Of a stretch of 64,000 bases of DNA, positions 26,047 to 33,964 are shown in pieces (within the stretch, counting starts at the first letter, position 1; each line of letters opens with the position of its first letter). Origin of the DNA: Rhodospirillales bacterium. Lineage in GTDB: Bacteria > Pseudomonadota > Alphaproteobacteria > Rhodospirillales > Magnetospirillaceae. The stretch spans positions 30,530 to 94,529 of the forward strand of contig JACFNC010000017.1 in NCBI GenBank assembly GCA_019455065.1, written 5' to 3'. The notes under the pieces are model-generated. The model saw nothing but the letters and a program-made list of their open reading frames with translations, had not been told where the DNA came from and searched no databases. The translations under genes and the position numbers were made by a program.

Positions 26047-26388
26047 CTAGCGGGCCTCGGGCCGCGCGGCCGCCCGCCTGTCGCTGCTCTTCACCATGCA
26101 GGTCGTGTAGGCGTTGGCCGAAAACAGCACCGCCGTCTCGCCGCCCACCAGGCTGCGTGCCGAAGTGCGGGTGCCAAAGCGAGAGAGCGCGACGGACAAC
26201 TCCGACAGCCCGTCCTCCTCGATGATCTTGGCGCCGTTCTGCCAGCAGGTCAGCCGGAAGGGGCCGTCGGGCAGCAGGCGCAGGCCGGACATGCCTTCCT
26301 CGGCGGGCTCCTCGCGCACGACCTCGGCGCTCGCGGGGACGGCTAGAACGAGGGAGAGGATAACGAAAAAGGCGGCCTGGAAGGGCAT
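26047..26388 (-). CDS. small secreted protein with a conserved Cys pair (paralog of 18191-18514)
   Basis: Protein of 113 residues with a signal peptide ending VPASA. The mature part carries LTCWQNGAKIIEE and AYTTCMVKSSD, the same two-cysteine layout as the protein at 18191-18514. AGGAG lies seven bases before the ATG at 26388. It is the first gene of a two-gene unit with the Crp-type regulator. Function unknown. Confidence 0.7.
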   Translation of the reverse strand: MPFQAAFFVILSLVLAVPASAEVVREEPAEEGMSGLRLLPDGPFRLTCWQNGAKIIEEDGLSELSVALSRFGTRTSARSLVGGETAVLFSANAYTTCMVKSSDRRAAARPEAR

Positions 26389-26482
26389 GGCACTGCTCCT
26401 GGTCAGGCGAGCGATCAGGGGTCTCTGATTAGGATGAGATGGGGCGGATTCGAGTGAATAAAAGAGAAGCGACAAAGATCGT

Positions 26483-26495
26483 ACCAACTTGGTAG
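26483..26495. promoter_or_regulatory. short perfect palindrome TACCAA-C-TTGGTA in a divergent promoter region
   Basis: Thirteen-base inverted repeat located 55 bp upstream of a TATAAT hexamer (26551-26556) and about 95 bp upstream of the divergent small-protein start. It may be an operator; the binding protein is unknown. Confidence 0.3.
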
Positions 26496-26550
26496 TACCC
26501 CATGCGCCAAGATCGGCCATTTTCGTTAGAACTGCTTCTTAAAAATACCT

Positions 26551-26556
26551 TATAAT
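26551..26556 (+). promoter_or_regulatory. consensus -10 TATAAT upstream of the caspase-FGE gene
   Basis: An exact TATAAT in an AT-rich stretch 18 bp before the proposed start. No good -35 is seen at 16-18 bp, so activation by a regulator is possible. Confidence 0.4.
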
Positions 26557-26574
26557 CGTCTTGGTTCGTGTCCC

Positions 26575-29085
26575 ATGTATTTGCTTTTGAAGCATCACAG
26601 TGGTGTTCGCGCTTCAATGTTGGGACGACACCGCATTGTAGACATCGTAGCGGGATGGCGACGCGTCTTTCGTGAGGGCGCGGCGCTGGTAGTCGTGGTC
26701 GTTGGGCTGTGCCTCATCGCCGCAAACGCCACCGCCGCCACGGAGCGGCGGGTCGCGCTGGTCGTCGGCATGGGCGCCTACAGCTATGCTCCGCATCTGC
26801 CCAATCCGCCCAACGATGCGCGCTCCATGGCCAAAAAGCTGGCGAAGCTGGGGTTCGACGTGGACGAGCGGGTCGACGTCGATTTCCGCGACCTCGCCCG
26901 CGCGCTGCGCGAGTTCGGGATCAAGGCGCAGATGGCGGACGTGGCCGTATTCTATTACGCCGGCCACGGCATGCAGGTGGACGGCGAAAACTATCTGATT
27001 CCGATCGATGCCCGCCTGGAGCGCGAGCGCGACCTGGTCTACGAGGCGATGGCCCTGGATCTGGCAATGGGCGAGGTGGCCCAGGCGCGCACGCTGGGCA
27101 TCGTGATCCTGGACGCCTGCCGCAACAATCCCTTCGTCGAACGCCTGATCCGGGTGGCCGCGCAGCCGTCGCGCGCCGTCTCGATCGGCCAGGGGCTGGC
27201 GCGGGTCGACGATCCGCCGAAGGACACCATGGTGGCGATGGCCACCCGAGCCGACGCCGTGGCCGAGGACGGCGACGGATCCAACAGCCCCTTCACCCAG
27301 GCGATGCTTGAGTTCCTGGAAGTGCCCGGCCTGGAACTCGGGCTGTTCTTCCGCAAGGTGCGCGACGCCGTGCTCAGGGTGACGCGCGGCCGCCAGGAGC
27401 CCTACACCTTCGGCTCGCTGGGCGCCGAGCCCTTCTTCTTCAACCCGCTGCCACCGAACCGCCAACCGGTCATCCCGGCACTCGCCCCGGTCGAGTTCAA
27501 CGACAGTGCGGTGGCGCGACCGCTGGCCATCGACGGCCTGACGGACCCCGACGGCGACCGCCTGGTGGTGCGGCTGACCGGCCTGCCCCGCGGCGGCAAC
27601 GTGCGGCTGGGCGACCGCACGCTGCTGATCGGCGACGCGCTGACGCCGGAGCAGTTGAAAAACGTGAGCTTCACCCCCGACGGCAGCTTCCGCGGCCAGG
27701 CCGGCCCCCTCACCTTCTCGGTCGAGGACGGCCGCGGCGCCGTCGTGTTCGGCAGCCTGTTCGTCAAAATCATCCCGTCCAACCGCCCGCCCACCGTGGC
27801 CGCCAAAGAACTGGTGCAGGTGGTGGCCAATCCGCTGGGCCTGCGGGCGCCGGTCGATCCCGACGGCGACGCCTTGACGATCACGGTGACCGCGGTGCCG
27901 AAGGTCGGAACGATCCGGACCGGCGCCGGCGCCGTGGTCAAGGCCGGCGACCGTCTGGACGCGGCCGGACTGGAGTCCTTGAGTTTCGATCCCGGCGCGG
28001 CGCCGCCCGGCGAGGCCGGCAGCTTCGCCTTCCTGGTCGACGACGGCAAGGGCGGCCGCGCCGAGGCCAGCCTGCGCGTCAGCGTGGTCGAGCACCCCGC
28101 CCCGACGGTGGCGGCGGCATCGGCGCCCCCCGCGCCGGCGCCGGCCGCGCCAGAGCCGCAGGCCGCACCTGTGGCGCAGGCTGCCGCGACTGCCCAACCC
28201 GCGGTGCCGCCCGAGGCCGAGGAGCCGCCGACCCAGATCGCCGCCGCCATCGCACCGACTCCGCCCCCCGCAGCGCCGCGCCGACCGCAACCCGCCGCCG
28301 CACCCGCGCCCGCCCCACCGCCGCCGACGCCCAAGCCGCCGGCGCAACCCGCCGTGGGCGTGTTCCCGACCGAAGGTGCGCTGCGCGACTGCGACGAATG
28401 CCCGGCGCTGGTCGAGATCCGTCCTGGCAGCTTCGTGATGGGGGCGGCGGGAGAGGACCCGAGTTCGCGGCCGGAGCACAAGGTGACGCTGAAGAGCGGC
28501 TTCGCCATCGGCAAGTACGAGGTCACGGCCGGCGAATGGCGGGCCTGCGTGGCGGCCGGCGGCTGCCGCGAGGTGCCGGAGCTGGAGGGGACCGCGAACA
28601 ACCTGCCGGCCCGCAACCTCGACTGGGACGACGCCCAGTCCTACCTCACCTGGCTGTCGAAGAAGTCGGGCAAGAAGTATCGGCTGCCCAGCGAGGCGGA
28701 GTGGGAATACGCGGCGCGCGGGGGCACGCGGAGCACCTATTGGTGGGGCGCCGACCTGGGCAAGGGCAAGGCGAACTGCAAGGATTGCGGCGGCGACTAC
28801 GACCGCAAGACGCCGGCCCGGGTGGACGCCCATCCCGCCAACCCCTTCGGCCTGCACGGCACCGCAGGGGGCGTCGCGGAATGGGTGGCGGACTGCTGGT
28901 CGCCGTCGCATGCCGGCGCCCCGACCGACGGCGCGGTGCGCGACTCCCGCAACTGCCGCCAGCGCGTGGTGCGCGGCGGGTCGTGGCGCAACGACCACAC
29001 CTACGCCACCTCGGCCAGCCGCTTCTACTACGACGCCGACGTACGCTACATCGCCAACGGCTTTCGGGTGGTGCGGCAGCCCTAG
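26575..29085 (+). CDS. caspase-like (C14) peptidase fused to a formylglycine-generating-enzyme-like domain
   Basis: Protein of 836 residues. A signal peptide or membrane anchor (about 36-54) is followed by a caspase-type domain with catalytic His131 in YYAGHGMQV and Cys182 in VILDACRNNPF. Residues about 300-500 are two cadherin-like beta repeats (DPDGDRLVVRLTG, DPDGDALTITVTA). An Ala/Pro linker (about 505-595) leads to an FGE/sulfatase-modifying domain: IRPGSFVMGA, YRLPSEAEWEYAARGG and RVVRGGSW. The last is often a ligand-binding module in such fusions. This layout suggests an exported orthocaspase anchored at the envelope. The start is uncertain; an ATG at 26617 is an alternative. Confidence 0.88.
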   Translation: MYLLLKHHSGVRASMLGRHRIVDIVAGWRRVFREGAALVVVVVGLCLIAANATAATERRVALVVGMGAYSYAPHLPNPPNDARSMAKKLAKLGFDVDERVDVDFRDLARALREFGIKAQMADVAVFYYAGHGMQVDGENYLIPIDARLERERDLVYEAMALDLAMGEVAQARTLGIVILDACRNNPFVERLIRVAAQPSRAVSIGQGLARVDDPPKDTMVAMATRADAVAEDGDGSNSPFTQAMLEFLEVPGLELGLFFRKVRDAVLRVTRGRQEPYTFGSLGAEPFFFNPLPPNRQPVIPALAPVEFNDSAVARPLAIDGLTDPDGDRLVVRLTGLPRGGNVRLGDRTLLIGDALTPEQLKNVSFTPDGSFRGQAGPLTFSVEDGRGAVVFGSLFVKIIPSNRPPTVAAKELVQVVANPLGLRAPVDPDGDALTITVTAVPKVGTIRTGAGAVVKAGDRLDAAGLESLSFDPGAAPPGEAGSFAFLVDDGKGGRAEASLRVSVVEHPAPTVAAASAPPAPAPAAPEPQAAPVAQAAATAQPAVPPEAEEPPTQIAAAIAPTPPPAAPRRPQPAAAPAPAPPPPTPKPPAQPAVGVFPTEGALRDCDECPALVEIRPGSFVMGAAGEDPSSRPEHKVTLKSGFAIGKYEVTAGEWRACVAAGGCREVPELEGTANNLPARNLDWDDAQSYLTWLSKKSGKKYRLPSEAEWEYAARGGTRSTYWWGADLGKGKANCKDCGGDYDRKTPARVDAHPANPFGLHGTAGGVAEWVADCWSPSHAGAPTDGAVRDSRNCRQRVVRGGSWRNDHTYATSASRFYYDADVRYIANGFRVVRQP

Positions 29086-29124
29086 GGCCTTCCACGGCCG
29101 CCGGGCGGGGCATAGGCTGGGGCG

Positions 29125-29760
29125 ATGACGTTCCTGTTCGACGGACCGCGCGAGGCCGCGGCGACCATCCTTCTGGCCCACGGCGCCGGCGCACCGATGG
29201 ATTCGCCAGCGCTGTCCGGCTACGCCAACGCGCTGGCCGGGGCCGGCCTGCGCGTGGCCCGCTTCGAATTCGCCTACATGGCCGCGCGCCGGACCGCGGG
29301 GACGCGGAAGCCGCCGCCCCGGGCGGAGACGCTGCAACGCGAATACGTGGACGCCGTCGCAGCGCTCGACGCGCCGGGCCGGCTGGTGATCGGCGGCAAG
29401 TCCATGGGCGGGCGCGTCGCCAGCATGGTCGCCGACGAGCTGTACGCCGAAGGCCGGATCGCCGGGCTGCTGTGCCTGGGCTATCCCTTCCATCCGGTCG
29501 GCAGGCCGGAGCGCCTGCGCACCGCGCATCTCGCCGCCCTGCGCACGCCGGCCTTGATCGTGCAGGGCACGCGCGACCCCTTCGGCACCCGCGACGAGGT
29601 CGCGGCCTATGCCCTGGCGCCGACCATCGACATTCTGTGGCTGGAGGACGGCGACCACGACCTGCGGCCCCGCAAGGCGGTGTCCGGCCTGAGCGCCGCC
29701 GACCATCTGCGGACGATGGCGGAGGGCGTGGCGCGGTGGGTCCGGGGGCTGGGGGCCTGA
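29125..29760 (+). CDS. alpha/beta hydrolase (KANL3/TEX30-like)
   Basis: Protein of 211 residues with the alpha/beta hydrolase fold. The nucleophile is Ser93 in IGGKSMGGRVAS; the oxyanion loop is LLAHGAGAPMDS; the acid is probably in VQGTRDPFGT and the His in EDGDHDLRPRK. The length and motifs match the bacterial members of the TEX30/KANL3 family of unknown substrate. It lies 39 bp downstream of the caspase-FGE gene. Confidence 0.87.
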   Translation: MTFLFDGPREAAATILLAHGAGAPMDSPALSGYANALAGAGLRVARFEFAYMAARRTAGTRKPPPRAETLQREYVDAVAALDAPGRLVIGGKSMGGRVASMVADELYAEGRIAGLLCLGYPFHPVGRPERLRTAHLAALRTPALIVQGTRDPFGTRDEVAAYALAPTIDILWLEDGDHDLRPRKAVSGLSAADHLRTMAEGVARWVRGLGA

Positions 29761-29779
29761 CAGCGCGCGGCGCCCGTGG

Positions 29780-29805
29780 ATGCGCGGATCAAGTCCGCGC
29801 ATGAC
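29780..29805. repeat. palindromic repeat ATGCGCGG-ATCAAGT-CCGCGCAT
   Basis: Perfect 8-bp arms with an inner CAAG; the flanking ATGAC is as in the other copies (for example 16896-16918). It lies between convergent genes and may act as a bidirectional terminator. Confidence 0.7.
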
Positions 29806-29848
29806 GGCCGACCATCACGGAGGGGGGCCCGCCGCCCCCCGGCGGCGG

Positions 29849-30271
29849 TCACTTCACGTAGACCGTGATCTTCTTCGAGGCGACGGGCTTGTCGTGCGGG
29901 AAGTGTTTGTAGTCGCCCATCAGGAGTTGAAGGGTGTGCCTGCCGGGCGGCAATTCGAGCTGGGTCTCGGTCTCGCCGGCCCCGAAATGCAGGTGGTTGC
30001 GGTCCGACGGGATGGGCTCGTCATTGGGCGGCAGGTCGGTGTCGACGAGCAGATGATGGTGGCCGGTGTTCGGGTGGTCGATATCCTTCGGTGCCACCCC
30101 CATGCCGCGCAGACCGAACCAGACCCGGAACGGGCTGCGGACGGTCTCGCCGTCGTTCGGCCAGCCGATGTAGAGATAGGCGTCCTCGGGCGAGGGCGTG
30201 CTCTGGGCCAACGCCGCCGATCCCCCCATCATCAGGGCCGCCGACATGGCGGCAACGATCATCTTGCTCAT
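29849..30271 (-). CDS. DUF4399 family secreted protein
   Basis: Protein of 140 residues with a signal peptide ending AALAQ. The DUF4399 core is present: VWFGLRGMGVAP, NTGHHHLLVDTDLPP, NHLHFGAGETET, LPPGRHTLQLLMGD. The HHH and HLHFG histidines suggest a metal site, although this is not shown. GGAGGAGAG lies just before the ATG. It overlaps the upstream paralog by four bases (ATGA), so the two form a tandem pair. Confidence 0.85.
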   Translation of the reverse strand: MSKMIVAAMSAALMMGGSAALAQSTPSPEDAYLYIGWPNDGETVRSPFRVWFGLRGMGVAPKDIDHPNTGHHHLLVDTDLPPNDEPIPSDRNHLHFGAGETETQLELPPGRHTLQLLMGDYKHFPHDKPVASKKITVYVK

Positions 30272-30702
30272 CGCTCTCCTCCTGGAACGATCACGGTAAT
30301 CCTTTCGCTCACAAGCGGCGGATCGAAGGGGAAGTGGTCGTGATCCCCGAGCACTAGTTGCAGGGTGTGCCGCCCCGGCGGCAGCTCGATTCGGGCCTCG
30401 GATTGCCCATTCCCGAAATGAAGGTTGTTGCGGTCGTTGGGGATCGGCTCGCCGGGTGGCGGGAGATCCGTGTCGACGAGGACGTGATGATGGCCAATAT
30501 CGGGCCATTTCACGTTGGCGGGCGCGACCCCCATGTTTCTCAAACCCATGCGAAGCCACAACTTCCCCCCTTCGATGACCTGCCCGTTCTTTGGCCAGAT
30601 GATGTAGAGGCGTGCGCCCTGGGGCGCGGGCACGTTTTGCGCGGCGACCGGCCCGCCCAGTATCGCCAGGGCCGCCGCGACGGTTGCGGTGAGACGCATC
30701 AT
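30268..30702 (-). CDS. DUF4399 family secreted protein (tandem paralog)
   Basis: Protein of 144 residues with a signal peptide ending PVAAQ and the same blocks as its neighbour: MGLRNMGVAPANVK, DIGHHHVLVDTDLPP, NNLHFGNGQSEA, LPPGRHTLQLVLGD. GGGAG lies upstream of tandem ATG codons. A duplicated pair of a family of unknown function suggests a hetero-oligomer or two substrates. It is the first gene of the pair. Confidence 0.83.
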   Translation of the reverse strand: MMRLTATVAAALAILGGPVAAQNVPAPQGARLYIIWPKNGQVIEGGKLWLRMGLRNMGVAPANVKWPDIGHHHVLVDTDLPPPGEPIPNDRNNLHFGNGQSEARIELPPGRHTLQLVLGDHDHFPFDPPLVSERITVIVPGGER

Positions 30703-30882
30703 CACGGTCGTTACTCCCGGTTGGAAAACCTGCGTCCAAGTTTGTGAAATGGTGTGCCGGCCACACGGCGCGCGATGCGAAGTCGTATTAGTTCCAAGAG
30801 AGCAGCCCCACCATCGTCCGCACCGGCGGCATCCCACGTCTGCGCACTCCCCATCGGCGGCGCGGCGTTCGCATACTGACCC

Positions 30883-32007
30883 ATGATCGAGCGCATGGCG
30901 CCCGCGTGGTTGCTAATGCTCGCCGCGACGGCCGTGGGCGGACCGGCGGCGGCGGAAGGCATCGTGCTGTCGTCGACGGCCCCCGGCATGACGGTGGGGC
31001 GAATGATCGCGGACGACGAGACCCTGCGCCTGCCCGAGGGCTCGCTCACCACGCTGCTCCTTCCAACCGGCCAGACCCTCACCCTGGCCGGGCCATACGA
31101 CGGCAAGCCCGCGCCGCCGCAGGGTGGCGGCGGCGCGAGCGGCGGCCTTGCGGACTGGAAGGGGCTGGACCTGTCGTCGCTGGGCGGCACCCGCGGGGAA
31201 CGGCTGGCGCGCGTCGCGATTCCGGACGCCGCGGCGCCGCTGAGCATCGACGCCAGCATGGCGGGAACCTGGTGCGTCCTTTCCGGGACCCCGTTGCGGC
31301 TGGCCGCCCCGAAAGCGGCTGGGGCCGCCACGCTCCATCTCGAGGACGCGCGCACGAAGGCGACCGCCGTGGTCTCATGGCCGGACGGGAAGGACCAGCC
31401 CTGGCCGCCGCAACTGCCGGTCGCCGACGGAACCACCATCCTGGCCCGCCCCCAAGGCGCCGACGCCCCCCATCCCATCCGGTTCCGCGCCACCGACGAC
31501 GGCGCGGCGGACGACTTCTCGCGGGTGGTGTCGTGGTCGCGGGCGGGGTGCTACCGCCAGGCGGCGCCGTTCCTGCGCGAAATCGGCGCCCAGGTGGCGC
31601 CGTTCGAGCTGTATTTGTCGACGAATCGCGGGCGCACGCCGCGCTACGTCATCGGCGAAACCGTGACCCTGGTGCTGCAAAGCAACCGGCCGGCCAACCT
31701 TCGCTGCTACCTGCTGAGGGACGCCAGCGTCTCGCCGCTGTTCCTGGAGCCGCCCGGCTTCGTGCGGCTGGCGGACCACACGGAACTGCGCATTCCCGGC
31801 GAGCGGGTCGCCATCGAGATCGCCGCCCTGCCGCCGCCCGGGGTGGGCGAGGTGCGCTGCTACGCGGTCGACCCGGCCGGCGGTTCGAAGCTTGCCATTC
31901 CCGGCGACGCCCTCACCGACCCCACCGGGCAGCGCCTCGACCGCCTGTTCGGCGGCCTTTCGGAGGGCAGGGTCGCCCGCGCGACCCTGCATATCCGCAT
32001 CGACTGA
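30883..32007 (+). CDS. secreted DUF4384-type protein
   Basis: Protein of 374 residues with a signal peptide ending GGPAAA. The N-terminal region reads PGMTVGRMIADDETLRLPEG and LLLPTGQTLTLAGPYDGK, a pattern often seen in exported proteins near bacterial caspases. The C-terminal part (about 245-365) matches DUF4384: RYVIGETVTLVLQSNRPANL, VSPLFLEPPGF and GVGEVRCYAVD. The CsgG-like lipoprotein at 18612-20144 ends in the same type of domain. It converges on a curlin-like gene. Confidence 0.75.
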   Translation: MIERMAPAWLLMLAATAVGGPAAAEGIVLSSTAPGMTVGRMIADDETLRLPEGSLTTLLLPTGQTLTLAGPYDGKPAPPQGGGGASGGLADWKGLDLSSLGGTRGERLARVAIPDAAAPLSIDASMAGTWCVLSGTPLRLAAPKAAGAATLHLEDARTKATAVVSWPDGKDQPWPPQLPVADGTTILARPQGADAPHPIRFRATDDGAADDFSRVVSWSRAGCYRQAAPFLREIGAQVAPFELYLSTNRGRTPRYVIGETVTLVLQSNRPANLRCYLLRDASVSPLFLEPPGFVRLADHTELRIPGERVAIEIAALPPPGVGEVRCYAVDPAGGSKLAIPGDALTDPTGQRLDRLFGGLSEGRVARATLHIRID

Positions 32008-32025
32008 GGGTCCCGGCCCCTCCGC

Positions 32026-32391
32026 CTATCGCTGGAGCGCAAATCCGTATTGCCCGGCGAAGTTGGCGACGCCCCCGGCGACGCTTGTGGTGACCAGGGT
32101 GCCGGCGTCAACCGCGCCGCCCCGCCCGCCTGCCTGCATCGCGCCCAGGTTCTGCCGCGCCGCGTTGCCGATGCCGGCGGCGACGTTGTTGGCCACCGTC
32201 GTTTCCGTGCTGACCAGCGGTCCGGGACCGAAGAACTGGCCGGCCGCCATGGGATGGCCGCCCGGCTGCATCATCATCACCATCGGCGGGGCGCCGGACA
32301 CCGGGATCCCCCCGGTCTTGGCCTCGCCACCGAATGCCGGGCCGCAGGCCAGCGAAAGAGCGGCCAGCATCGCGCACAACAAAGTCTTCAT
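32026..32391 (-). CDS. secreted curlin-like repeat protein, copy C (divergent)
   Basis: Protein of 121 residues with a signal peptide (ending GPAFG) and a Met/Pro/Gly-rich segment. Two repeat units follow: TTVANNVAAGIGNAARQNL and LVTTSVAGGVANFAGQYGF, ending LQR like copies A and B. The first unit keeps the N-V-A-A-G-I-G-N-x-A-R-Q core; the second is degenerate. It is transcribed divergently from the DUF4398 and OmpA genes. Confidence 0.7.
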   Translation of the reverse strand: MKTLLCAMLAALSLACGPAFGGEAKTGGIPVSGAPPMVMMMQPGGHPMAAGQFFGPGPLVSTETTVANNVAAGIGNAARQNLGAMQAGGRGGAVDAGTLVTTSVAGGVANFAGQYGFALQR

Positions 32392-32574
32392 AACGGACAC
32401 TCCTCTCGTCGCACCGGGGCCGATCCCCGGCGATCGCGTCAGGGGCCAGTCTAGCGGCCGCGCGCGCCCCTTGCTGTCGACGGGTTCACAGTTACCGAGC
32501 GTTGGGCGGCCGGCTCGAACAATTCGAGCCTCGCGCGTGTTGTAGCTGGCAGGCGAGATGACGAGGAGGGGACG

Positions 32575-32973
32575 ATGCTTGATTTTGGTTGGCGGGCTCC
32601 GGCGATGGCGCTGGTGCCCTTGATGCTGGCCGCGTGCGCGAGCGAGCCGCCGCCGGCGAGCCTGCAGGCGGCCCGGGTGCAGGTCGGGCAGGCGACGGCG
32701 CCGACGCCCGACGCGCAGTTGCACCTGCAAGAGGCGCGCGAGAAGCTGAACGCGGCGGAGCAGGCCGCCGCCAGCGACGACATGGCGGAGGCCGACATGC
32801 TGGCGCAGGAGGCCTTGGCCAACGCGCAACTGGCCCGGGCGTCCGTGCAGGCCGCCGAAGCCGAGCAGGCGGTGCGCGACGTCGAGCGCGCGATTCAGGC
32901 GCTGCGCGCCGAAACAAATCCAGGTGCGCCTCCCGCCGCCGCCGCGCCCGCCCAACCCACCGGCACGAGATAG
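32575..32973 (+). CDS. DUF4398-type lipoprotein
   Basis: Protein of 132 residues with a lipobox (LMLAACAS, Cys near 22). The rest is a long Ala/Glu/Gln-rich helix (LHLQEAREKLNAAEQAAASD, ADMLAQEALANAQLARA) followed by a Pro/Ala tail, as in DUF4398 proteins that accompany OmpA-like partners. GAGGAGGGG precedes the ATG. Nine bases separate it from the OmpA-family gene, so the two are cotranscribed and may act together at the outer membrane. Confidence 0.8.
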   Translation: MLDFGWRAPAMALVPLMLAACASEPPPASLQAARVQVGQATAPTPDAQLHLQEAREKLNAAEQAAASDDMAEADMLAQEALANAQLARASVQAAEAEQAVRDVERAIQALRAETNPGAPPAAAAPAQPTGTR

Positions 32974-32982
32974 GAGGAGAGC

Positions 32983-33747
32983 ATGACCGCGATCCGAATG
33001 GCAACCGGGCTGCTGGGGCTGGCGCTGCTCTCCGGTTGCGCAACCGCCGCCGTGGACGAGGCCGCCATGCAACAGGCCGAGGCCGCCCTGCAAAGCGTCC
33101 AGACGGACGCCCAGATCAACGCCGCCGCCCCCGTGGCGGTGCGTCAGGCGGCGGAATCCTACGCCACCGCGCAGGCCGCCGCCAAACAAGGCGAAAGCGC
33201 CCGCGCCGAGCATTTCGCCTATATGACCGTCAAGAACTCCGAACTGGCGCGCGCGCAGACGCGCGAACGCATGGCGGTGGCGCGCCGCCAGGAGCTGGCG
33301 AACCAGAGCGCAGAGCTGCGCCTTCAGGCGGCGCAGACGCGGGCCGAGGACTTGGCGCAGCAGCTTCAGGCCCGTGAGGCGGAACGTACGCGGACGGGCA
33401 CGGTGATCGCCACCTACGACCTGCCGTTCGCGACCGGCAGCGCGTCGCTCCAGCCCGGCGCCACGACCCGCCTCCAGGCCCTGGTGAACTACCTGCAGCA
33501 GAAGCCGACCGAGCGCGTCGAGGTGCGGGGCCATACCGACAGCGTCGGTCCCGGCGAGTTCAACCAGCGCCTGTCGCAGGCCCGGGCGGACGCAATCCGC
33601 AGCTATCTGGTAAGCCAGGGCATCGACGCCGCGCGCATCACCGCGGTCGGCATGGGCGAGAGCTTCCCCATCGCCACCAACGAGACGGCAACCGGCCGCG
33701 CCCAGAACCGCAGGGTCGAGATCGAACTGAGCTCCCTGCCCGAGTAA
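32983..33747 (+). CDS. OmpA-family lipoprotein with N-terminal DUF4398-like helix
   Basis: Protein of 254 residues. The lipobox is LLSGCAT (Cys about 19). A coiled-coil Ala/Gln/Arg-rich region covers about 30-140. The OmpA domain follows (FATGSASLQPG, VEVRGHTDSVGPGEFNQRLS, ARADAIRSYLVSQGI, AQNRRVEIELS). It probably links the outer membrane to peptidoglycan. AGGAGAG lies just upstream of the start. Confidence 0.9.
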   Translation: MTAIRMATGLLGLALLSGCATAAVDEAAMQQAEAALQSVQTDAQINAAAPVAVRQAAESYATAQAAAKQGESARAEHFAYMTVKNSELARAQTRERMAVARRQELANQSAELRLQAAQTRAEDLAQQLQAREAERTRTGTVIATYDLPFATGSASLQPGATTRLQALVNYLQQKPTERVEVRGHTDSVGPGEFNQRLSQARADAIRSYLVSQGIDAARITAVGMGESFPIATNETATGRAQNRRVEIELSSLPE

Positions 33748-33964
33748 CGGATGCGCCGGAGCCGGACAGGCTCCGGCGCCCTCTTTGCGCGCATCCTGAC
33801 GAGAGAAGACAACCCGACGTCGGCAGCGCCGCCCAAATCGTTCTCATGATTGGGCTTTCCTGACAGACACCCCCTGGTCGCCCCGACTATTGCTGTTAAG
33901 ATCGGTCCCGAAAGCGCGCCCATCGAACGCGGCGCGTCAGCTCGGGCAGGGAACGGAGGCCGCG

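Noticed and set aside
26614..29802. Long minus-strand frame opposite the caspase-FGE gene
   Set aside because: Low-complexity Arg/Gly/His composition, no motifs, fully explained by the real plus-strand gene.
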